A program made the translations under genes and the position numbers. The notes under the pieces are model-generated. The model was not told the origin of the DNA and did not search any database. It saw only the letters and a list, made by a program, of their open reading frames with translations. A DNA stretch of 17,782 nt, from assembly GCA_046537875.1 (NCBI GenBank), contig JBKHJZ010000050.1:1-17782 (forward strand), in the 5' to 3' direction. The stretch is from JBKHJZ01 sp046537875 (GTDB taxonomy: Bacteria; Actinomycetota; Acidimicrobiia; Acidimicrobiales; VFJN01). Positions 13,141 through 17,782 of this stretch are shown here, piece after piece. Each line of letters opens with the position of its first letter. Positions within the stretch are counted from its first letter, which is position 1.

Positions 13141-14124
13141 TCAGCTCGCCCGGTGCGGTTCGCCGACCACCAGGCGCACGGTGAAGCTGCCGTCGGTGCG
13201 GGTGAGGGCGACCTGGCTGCAGAGCTCGTGGACGAGCCACAGCCCGAAGCCGCCGAGGGTCCGGTCGTCGGTCGGGAGCAGCCCGACCAGGGGATCGGCG
13301 GGCCCCCGCCCGCGGTCGGTCACCGACACGACGACGCGCTCGGGTGCGGCCCACGCCCGGAGCACGACCGGCGGGCGGCCGTGAAGCGTCGCGTTGGTCA
13401 CGACCTCGCTGCACGCGAGCACCAGGTCGTCGACGGCGGCCGGCGCGACCAGCGAGCGGCTGCCGACCTCGGCGACGGCCCGGCGGGCGGCCCCGGGCGT
13501 GGGGTCGACGAGCTCGGCGTCGGGCGCACGGACCGCGAGCGGGTCGGGCGGTACCTGCCGGCTGGCGAGGAACAGGGCCGGGTCCTCGTACCGCGGGTTG
13601 GCGCTGCGCCCACCGCGGCCGGTCGCCACGTTCGGGTGCGTCCGCTCGACGTCGGCGAGCACGTCACCCGGGGTGCAGCGGGTGTCGTACGGGCAGAGGC
13701 CCCACAGCGGCAGGTCGTGGAAGGCGTGGTTGATCACGGCCTCGTAGCGGGCCCACATCTCCCAGGGAGCACCCACTCCCGGGTGGGGCGCCGGGCCGAC
13801 GGCACGGACGCGGCGTGCCCCGCTCGCCACCTCGTCGCCGAGCAGCTTCCGGTACCTGCGGATGGTGGCGGTCGGCCGGCTGTACTGGTCGGCGGCGTCG
13901 AGGAAGGTGAGGCCCGGCCGGTCGCCGACGGTCGACCGCACCAGCCGGAGCTCGGGACCGGGGAGCGACACGAACGTGGGATCACCGTCCGCCATACCCC
14001 CCTCGACGAACGGGACGACCAGCTCGAGCAGCTCCTCGTCGGAGCAGTAGAACCCCGTGTCGTGCACGAAGCCGGTGTGCCCGCCCGGCTCCCCAGCGGG
14101 CGTCCGTGACAGCTCGTCGGTCAC
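13141..14124 (-). CDS. MEDS-domain and HATPase anti-sigma-type regulator
   Basis: This protein has 327 residues from GTG 14124. Residues about 17-175 match the MEDS sensory domain (GFVHDTGFYCSDEELLELV, LTFLDAADQYS, HAFHDLPLWGLCPYD, ERTHPNVA). Residues about 205-322 form a GHKL/HATPase domain of RsbW type: N-box DLVLACSEVVTNATLHG, G1 box VTDRGRGPADP, G2 box TLGGFGLWLVHELC. There is no His-phosphorylation or transmitter region. In actinobacteria such proteins are annotated RsbA-like anti-sigma regulators and are thought to act on stress sigma factors or anti-sigma antagonists by serine kinase or binding activity. No such partner is in the window. The frame stays open far upstream, but that part is not family-like. 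GTG 14124 overlaps the stop of a small ORF (GTGA); GTG 14133 is an alternative. Confidence 0.85.
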   Translation of the reverse strand: MTDELSRTPAGEPGGHTGFVHDTGFYCSDEELLELVVPFVEGGMADGDPTFVSLPGPELRLVRSTVGDRPGLTFLDAADQYSRPTATIRRYRKLLGDEVASGARRVRAVGPAPHPGVGAPWEMWARYEAVINHAFHDLPLWGLCPYDTRCTPGDVLADVERTHPNVATGRGGRSANPRYEDPALFLASRQVPPDPLAVRAPDAELVDPTPGAARRAVAEVGSRSLVAPAAVDDLVLACSEVVTNATLHGRPPVVLRAWAAPERVVVSVTDRGRGPADPLVGLLPTDDRTLGGFGLWLVHELCSQVALTRTDGSFTVRLVVGEPHRAS

Positions 14125-14234
14125 GGGGTCCACCGGGCGGGACCGCGACGGGAGCACGTGGAACCGCCGCCCGCGGCCGGGACAGCGTGCGACACGGCGG
14201 GGCGGACCGGGCGGGCGGCGCCGGTCGATGGCAT
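14121..14234 (-). CDS. Possible 37-residue upstream ORF coupled to the MEDS-HATPase gene
   Basis: ATG 14234 lies 6 bases after TACGAT (14246-14241), the same leaderless layout seen for other genes here. It opens a 37-codon frame (MPSTGAARPVRPAVSH...) whose TGA overlaps GTG 14124 as GTGA. The composition (Pro, Ala, Arg, Gly) looks like generic GC-rich sequence, so it may be a translated leader rather than a functional peptide. Random GC-rich DNA gives such frames often, so confidence is low. Confidence 0.3.
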   Translation of the reverse strand: MPSTGAARPVRPAVSHAVPAAGGGSTCSRRGPARWTP

Positions 14235-14240
14235 GGCGCC

Positions 14241-14246
14241 ATCGTA
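14241..14246 (-). promoter_or_regulatory. -10 element TACGAT upstream of the MEDS-HATPase gene
   Basis: On the minus strand TACGAT fits TAnnnT and matches TATAAT in 4 of 6. It lies about 117 bases before the preferred MEDS-HATPase start and 6 bases before an ATG in another frame. A perfect 10-bp palindrome, ATGGCGCCAT at 14233-14242, overlaps its edge. Confidence 0.4.
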
Positions 14247-14278
14247 GAATCCCGTCCTGGGGGAACGTCCATCGCAAG

Positions 14279-14284
14279 TACTGT
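14279..14284 (+). promoter_or_regulatory. -10 element TACTGT, leaderless layout
   Basis: TACTGT is followed by 6 bases and the GTG start at 14291. No ribosome site is visible. It would drive the thioesterase/acyl-CoA ligase pair. Confidence 0.5.
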
Positions 14285-14290
14285 GGCCGA

Positions 14291-15082
14291 GTGCCCGAGG
14301 AGCCGCTGTTCAGCGTCAAGGGCGGGTACTTCGTTCCGACGGAGCACACCCGCGGCCCCTGGGATCCGCGCCACCAGCACGGCGGGGCGGTGGCGGCGCT
14401 CGTTGCGCGCGCAGTGGAGCGCGCGGCCGGCGACGGGTTCGCGCTCACGCGTCTCACGCTCGACCTCATGCGCCCGGTCCCGCTGGAGCCGCTCGCCCTG
14501 GACGTGTCGGTGCCCCGCCCCGGCCGGCGCGTGCTCGGCCTCGCCGTGTCGGTCAGCGCCGGCGACCTCGAGGTCGAGGTGGTCCGCGCGCAGGCGGTCG
14601 TCATCCGCCGGGGCGACCTCCCGACGGGGGTGCCCGTGGACGACCGGCTCGTCCCCGGACCCGAGGCCGGTGACCCGACGCCGTTCACGACCCTGGGCGA
14701 CGACATCCCGGCTTTCCACCGCTCCGGCACGGAGATCCGTCTCGTCGCCGGCCGTCCCGACCGTGCCGGACCCGCCACGGCGTGGTTCCGGCTGCGCCGC
14801 CGCATCGTCGAGGACGAGGAGCCGACGGGCGTCCAGCGGGCCGCGGCCGCGGCCGACTTCGGCAACGGCATCTCGTCGGTGCTCCCGTTCGAGGACTGGA
14901 TCTACCTGAACCCCGACCTCACCCTCCACCTGGTGCGGCCCCCGATCGGCGAGTGGATCGGCCTCGACGCGCGCACCGTTCCGAGCGACGCCGGCATGGG
15001 GCTGGCCGAGAGCGCGGTCTACGACGGCGCCGGGCGCGTGGGGCGCGCCGTCCAGAGCCTCCTGCTCGACCGGCGGGCATGA
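14291..15082 (+). CDS. Acyl-CoA thioesterase (double hot-dog, TesB/4HBT_3-like)
   Basis: This 263-residue protein has the length and motif order of actinobacterial TesB-like thioesterases, which hydrolyse acyl-CoA to free acid and CoA. The N-terminal hot dog has RGPWDPRHQHGGAVAALVARAVE with the usual HGG turn over the central helix, and LTLDLMRPVPLEPL. The C-terminal hot dog has AAADFGNGISSVLPFEDWIYLNPDLTLHLVRPP and the end motif GLAESAVYDGAGRVGRAVQSLLLD. The start is GTG 14291, where homology begins and 6 bases after TACTGT; the frame is open further upstream but that part is low-complexity and opposite the MEDS gene. The stop overlaps the next start (ATGA), so the two are coupled. Substrate chain length is unknown. 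Confidence 0.85.
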   Translation: MPEEPLFSVKGGYFVPTEHTRGPWDPRHQHGGAVAALVARAVERAAGDGFALTRLTLDLMRPVPLEPLALDVSVPRPGRRVLGLAVSVSAGDLEVEVVRAQAVVIRRGDLPTGVPVDDRLVPGPEAGDPTPFTTLGDDIPAFHRSGTEIRLVAGRPDRAGPATAWFRLRRRIVEDEEPTGVQRAAAAADFGNGISSVLPFEDWIYLNPDLTLHLVRPPIGEWIGLDARTVPSDAGMGLAESAVYDGAGRVGRAVQSLLLDRRA

Positions 15083-16740
15083 GCTCGCTGGCTGCGGCAG
15101 ACCGCGCCCGGGGGGCCGACCCGGCCGGGGACCACAACGTCGCGGACCTCTTCGGGGCGATCGCCGGCGCCGTGGGCGACCGGGAGTGCATCGTCGCCGG
15201 CCCCCGGAGGCTCACCTGGGCGGAGGTCGACGAGCGCACCGACCGCCTCGCCGGGGTGCTGGCCGAGCGGGGCCTCGGCCTCCACGGCGAGGTCACGGGC
15301 GGCCCCGGATGGGCCTCCCCGCACGACCACGTGGGGCTCTACCTCCACAACGCCCCCGAGTACCTGGAGGGGATGCTCGGGGCATGGAAGGCCCGCTGCG
15401 TCGGCGTCAACATCAACCACCGGTACGTGGCCGGTGAGCTCGCCCACGTGCTGGGCGACTGCCGGGCGGCGGCGGTCGTCTACCACGCCGCGTTCGCACC
15501 GACCCTCGCCGAGGTGCTCCCCCGCGTGTCGTCGGTGCGGCTGCTGCTCCAGGTCGACGACGGGTCGGGGACGCCGCTCCTTCCCGGGGCGCTCGACTAC
15601 GGCGAGGCGCTCGCCGCGTCGACGCACCGCTGCGCGGGCCCCCGGTCGCCGGACGACCGCTACGTGCTCTACACGGGCGGCACCACCGGAGCCCCGAAGG
15701 GTGTCGTCTGGCGGCAGGGCGACTTCGTCGCCACGTGCCTGGGGGTGACCGGCTCGCACGGGAGCATCGTCGACGCCGCGCGGCGGCGCTCGGGGCTGCG
15801 GACCCTGCCGTCGGCGCCGTTCATGCACGGCGCCGCCCACTGGAACGCCCTCTCCGCGCTGCTGGCCGGCGGAACCGTGGTGATCCCGGACCGACCCCGG
15901 CACTACGACCCCGCCGACGTGCTGGCGACCTGCGAGCGCGAGCGGGTCACGGCGCTGCAGGTGGTCGGCGACCCGTTCGCGCGGCCGCTGCTCGACGAGA
16001 TGGACCGGCGCCGCTATGACCTGTCCCGCCTGCGCCACCTGCTCTCGGGCGGTGCCGTCCTGTCGCCGACCGTGAAGGCCGCGCTGGCGGAGCGCCTGCC
16101 ACAGGTCCGGATCGTCGACGTGCTGGGCTCGTCCGAGTCGGGCAGGCAGGCCATCGCCGGCGCAGCGTCGGGCTTTCGCCCGTCGGCCACCACGCACGTC
16201 GTGTCCGCCGACCGGCGCCGCCGTCTGGAGCCCGGCGAGCCCGAGGTCGGCTGGCTGGCGCAGGCAGGGCGCGTGCCGCTCGGCTACCTCGGCGACCCCG
16301 AGCGGTCGGCCGCCACGTTCCCGGTGATCGACGGCAGCCGCCACGCGGTGGCCGGTGACCGGGCCCGCCTCGCCGCCGACGGCACGATCGAGTTCCTCGG
16401 CCGTGACTCCGCCACGATCAACACCGGAGGCGAGAAGGTGTTCGCCGAGGAGGTGGAGCAGGCGGTGGGCAGCCACCCGGCCATCGCCGACGCCGTCGTC
16501 ACCAGCCGCCCGAGCGAGCGCTGGGGCAACGAGGTCGTCGCGGTGGTGCAGCTGCGCACGGGGCACGAACGGCCGAGCGACGACGAGCTGCGCGACCACT
16601 GCCGAGCGCTGATCGCCGGCTACAAGCTGCCGAAGGCGTTCTGCTACGTGGACCGGGTGGTGCGCTCCCCCGCCGGCAAGGCCGACTACCGCTGGGCCCG
16701 GGGCATCGCCACCTCCAGGCCGTCGAGCGCCGCGCGGTGA
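15079..16740 (+). CDS. Acyl-CoA synthetase, AMP-binding (FadD17/FadD19-like)
   Basis: This 553-residue ANL-superfamily ligase activates a carboxylic acid with ATP and then transfers it to CoA. Motifs in order are the phosphate loop YTGGTTGAPKG (198-208) followed by VVWRQGDF, PFMHGAAHW (248-255), LLSGGAVLSP (321-330), LGSSESG in place of the common YGxTE (349-355), GDRARLAADG with the ribose-binding Asp (D427), the hinge GRDSATINTGGEKV (441-454) and the C-terminal catalytic lysine in SPAGKADY (K534). VxWRQ after the loop and the SSE motif recall mycobacterial FadD17/FadD19, linked to long-chain or sterol side-chain acids; that is from memory and not searched. A short Gly/Pro insertion lies near residues 70-82. 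ATGA overlap with the thioesterase gene makes them an operon. Confidence 0.92.
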   Translation: MSSLAAADRARGADPAGDHNVADLFGAIAGAVGDRECIVAGPRRLTWAEVDERTDRLAGVLAERGLGLHGEVTGGPGWASPHDHVGLYLHNAPEYLEGMLGAWKARCVGVNINHRYVAGELAHVLGDCRAAAVVYHAAFAPTLAEVLPRVSSVRLLLQVDDGSGTPLLPGALDYGEALAASTHRCAGPRSPDDRYVLYTGGTTGAPKGVVWRQGDFVATCLGVTGSHGSIVDAARRRSGLRTLPSAPFMHGAAHWNALSALLAGGTVVIPDRPRHYDPADVLATCERERVTALQVVGDPFARPLLDEMDRRRYDLSRLRHLLSGGAVLSPTVKAALAERLPQVRIVDVLGSSESGRQAIAGAASGFRPSATTHVVSADRRRRLEPGEPEVGWLAQAGRVPLGYLGDPERSAATFPVIDGSRHAVAGDRARLAADGTIEFLGRDSATINTGGEKVFAEEVEQAVGSHPAIADAVVTSRPSERWGNEVVAVVQLRTGHERPSDDELRDHCRALIAGYKLPKAFCYVDRVVRSPAGKADYRWARGIATSRPSSAAR

Positions 16741-16820
16741 CGCTCACCCGGGTGCGTGGGCGCCCGCGGTGCGACCCGGTCACTCTCTGTGGCCCGCCAC
16801 GACGTCGGGCGCCACGGCAG

Positions 16821-16848
16821 CCTGTGGACAACCGGCGTAATCCACAGG
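16821..16848. promoter_or_regulatory. Inverted pair of DnaA-box-like sites
   Basis: CCTGTGGA (16821-16828) and TCCACAGG (16841-16848) are a perfect inverted repeat around 12 bases. Each arm extends into a DnaA-box-like 9-mer: TGTGGACAA (16823-16831), the reverse complement of TTGTCCACA, the form common in high-GC actinobacteria; and TAATCCACA (16838-16846), one mismatch from TTATCCACA. They lie 47 bases before the start of the 76-residue gene. The rest of the 155-base gap 16741-16895 shows nothing else except the -10 at 16883. Confidence 0.55.
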
Positions 16849-16882
16849 GTTGCCCTACTCGTCGCGCACAGGCCGGCCGTCG

Positions 16883-16888
16883 TACCGT
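16883..16888 (+). promoter_or_regulatory. -10 element TACCGT, leaderless layout
   Basis: TACCGT is followed by 7 bases and ATG 16896, and shares TACCGTCGG with the O-methyltransferase promoter. The inverted DnaA-box pair lies 35-62 bases upstream of it, where a bound protein could activate or repress. Confidence 0.5.
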
Positions 16889-16895
16889 CGGGGGC

Positions 16896-17126
16896 ATGCC
16901 GACGTTCGAGGTGACGATGCGGGACCGCTCGGTCGAGCTGGTCGACGGCGCCGACGCCTACCAGCAGGAGGGCCCGATGACCACGTTCTTCCGCCGGGGC
17001 GACGGGCGCGCGGTCATCGACTCGTGGAGCACACGCGTCGCCAGCTTCCGCACCGCCGACCTGCTCGCGGTCCGGCTGCGCGAGAGCGCGGCCGGCACGA
17101 ACGGCCTGCGGGCGGTCGCCGGCTGA
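16896..17126 (+). CDS. Small uncharacterised protein (76 residues)
   Basis: I do not recognise a named family, although I recall similar small actinobacterial proteins with a FEVTMRD...VDGADAYQQEGPMTTFF pattern. The sequence suggests a small cytoplasmic beta-rich fold: FEVTMRDRSVELVDGADAYQ, then MTTFFRRGDGRAVIDSWSTRVASFRTADLLAVRL. There is no signal peptide, membrane segment or cysteine. Codon use matches its neighbours. ATG 16896 lies 7 bases after TACCGT, so the transcript is probably leaderless. It stands alone between the acyl-CoA ligase and a convergent membrane protein gene. Confidence 0.72.
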   Translation: MPTFEVTMRDRSVELVDGADAYQQEGPMTTFFRRGDGRAVIDSWSTRVASFRTADLLAVRLRESAAGTNGLRAVAG

Positions 17127-17138
17127 ACCTGACGCGCA

Positions 17139-17153
17139 TCGGGCTCACCCCGA
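17139..17153. terminator. Hairpin at a convergent junction
   Basis: TCGGG-CTCAC-CCCGA is a perfect 5-bp stem with a 5-base loop covering the stop codon of the minus-strand gene, in an 18-base gap. A weak terminator candidate, supported mainly by the same pattern at other convergent junctions. Confidence 0.35.
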
Positions 17154-17782
17154 CCGGCCGGGGGCGGCGCTCGGCACCCGGTGGACGAGGGCCGGCTCGA
17201 AGAACCGCGCCTCGTCCGCGTCCACCAGGAGCTCCGCTCGGCCGAGCGCGCTGACCAGCCGCTCGCACTGGTCGTCGAAAGTGCGGTAGCCCGACATCCA
17301 CACGACGAAGATCCTCCCGTCGCCGGCCCGAGCCCGGATCTCGCCGGCGATCCGCTGCGGTTCCGCCGCGGCGTTCCGGTCGGCGTAGTCCACCCAGTCG
17401 ACGCGCTCGGGTGGGTCGAGCGTGGGGTAGGCCAGCTCGACCAGGCCGTCCGGCATCTCGCGCGAGAACGCCGGGCCGAGCTGATCCGGGCAGTACACCA
17501 CCACGTCCCCGGCCCGGGCCTGGGCGGCCACCGCGTCGCCCGCCTCGCCCGCCTGCGTCCGCTGGAAGTAGTTGATCCACAGCAGACCCCCGAGGGCGAA
17601 CACCACCCAGATCCCGCCGCCCACGACCCGGGCCGCGCCGGGGAGCCGTGCGATGCCCACCGCGACCGCGAGCAGCAGCAGCGGCGCGAACACCGCGGCG
17701 TAGCGGCTCTGGAAGGTCGCGTCGGTGACGTAGCCCACCGCCGCACCGAGGGCGATGGTGAGGACCACGACCGCCAACTCCC
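17145..17782 (-). CDS. C-terminal part of a membrane glycosyltransferase-like protein (partial)
   Basis: The frame is open to the window edge, so the N-terminus is missing; the apparent TTG start at 17777 is probably internal. About 212 residues are seen. At least two hydrophobic segments come first (VVVLTIALGAAVGYV; YAAVFAPLLLLAVAVGIARL), then a third (VVGGGIWVVFALGGLLWINYFQ), then a soluble C-terminal domain of about 140 residues with the strand-like GDVVVYCPDQLGPAFSREM and IFVVWMSGYRTFDDQC. This resembles the end of actinobacterial GT39/GT-C-type polytopic transferases, in which a membrane domain carries a soluble tail. TFQSRYAAVFAPLLLL is like the last-membrane-segment motif of such proteins. 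Family assignment is by pattern only, since the catalytic N-terminal loops are outside the window. Confidence 0.7.
   Translation of the reverse strand, partial: ELAVVVLTIALGAAVGYVTDATFQSRYAAVFAPLLLLAVAVGIARLPGAARVVGGGIWVVFALGGLLWINYFQRTQAGEAGDAVAAQARAGDVVVYCPDQLGPAFSREMPDGLVELAYPTLDPPERVDWVDYADRNAAAEPQRIAGEIRARAGDGRIFVVWMSGYRTFDDQCERLVSALGRAELLVDADEARFFEPALVHRVPSAAPGRSG

Noticed and set aside
14261..14290. ECF-like promoter starting GGGAAC before the thioesterase
   Set aside because: No CGT/GTC-type -10 at the right distance; TACTGT with the 6-base spacing explains the start better.
14125..14871. Upstream extension of the MEDS-HATPase frame
   Set aside because: It overlaps the thioesterase gene in antisense and is Ser/Arg/Pro-rich without family features; MEDS homology starts close to 14075.
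15019..16599. 526-residue minus-strand frame opposite the acyl-CoA ligase
   Set aside because: It is an antisense shadow of a clear ANL enzyme, with no recognisable motif and no plausible start context.
16821..16848. Replication origin
   Set aside because: Only two DnaA-box-like sites, no AT-rich unwinding region and no dnaA, dnaN or partition gene nearby.
16821..16852. Pseudoknot formed by CCTGTGGA/TCCACAGG and CAAC/GTTG
   Set aside because: The order of arms fits an H-type pseudoknot, but the connecting loops would have no bases to cross the stems, so it cannot fold that way. The DNA-site reading is better.
1..17782. CRISPR array, transposon, prophage or tRNA/rRNA genes
   Set aside because: No regularly spaced repeats with unique spacers, no transposase or phage-like proteins, and no cloverleaf or rRNA-like segment seen on either strand.

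Overview
The window is very GC-rich. Third codon positions are almost all G or C, starts are often GTG, and there are no RNA genes, insertion sequences, prophage genes or CRISPR arrays. The protein families point to a high-GC Gram-positive actinobacterium: a TIGR03085-type DinB/MDMPI-fold protein, a MEDS-HATPase anti-sigma-type regulator, an ECF sigma/membrane anti-sigma pair, a FadD17/FadD19-like acyl-CoA ligase and a fused E1 alpha-beta dehydrogenase. Repeated leaderless layouts (TAnnnT, 6-8 bases, start codon) fit this. A deep lineage such as Acidimicrobiia is my guess, not something the sequence proves. It reads as ordinary chromosome, densely packed, with many convergent and divergent pairs.

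Layout. 1-47: possible 3' end of a + strand gene, followed by a short repeat-bearing spacer. 185-541: MmcQ/YjbR family protein. 573-1796 (-): secreted coiled-coil plus VanY/M15 peptidoglycan peptidase with a structured 5' leader. 1974-4118 (+): fused E1 alpha/beta 2-oxo acid dehydrogenase. 4159-6911 (-): a two-gene catabolic operon, aldehyde dehydrogenase then class III aminotransferase, joined by a GTGA overlap. 6999-7949 (+): divergent RpiR-type regulator with a likely operator in the shared promoter region. 8037-8870 (-): crotonase-fold enzyme. 8932-9600 (+): SAM-dependent O-methyltransferase. 9705-11850 (+): an apparent operon of a secreted/anchored protein with a 15-base tandem repeat, an ECF sigma factor and an overlapping membrane anti-sigma factor, preceded by an ECF-like promoter. 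11986-12624 (-) and 12645-13121 (+): TIGR03085-like protein and cyclophilin, sharing one symmetric -10 element. 13141-14124 (-): MEDS-HATPase regulator, possibly behind a small upstream ORF. 14291-16740 (+): acyl-CoA thioesterase and acyl-CoA ligase with an ATGA overlap. 16896-17126 (+): conserved small protein behind an inverted pair of DnaA-box-like sites. 17145-17782 (-): C-terminal part of a membrane glycosyltransferase-like protein that runs off the window.

How they work together. The aminotransferase and aldehyde dehydrogenase form a standard amine-to-aldehyde-to-acid pair, probably controlled by the divergent RpiR protein. The sigma/anti-sigma/secreted-protein cluster looks like a self-regulated envelope-sensing unit. 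Thioesterase, acyl-CoA ligase, crotonase and E1 all belong to acyl-CoA and oxo-acid metabolism but do not form one pathway here. No stretch over 300 bases lacks a gene. Convergent junctions are short and usually hold a compact GC-rich hairpin without a T-tract. I saw no clear undescribed multi-gene system. The most interesting signals are regulatory: the symmetric leaderless divergent promoter, the structured leader of the peptidase gene, the ECF autoregulatory candidate, and the inverted DnaA-box pair.
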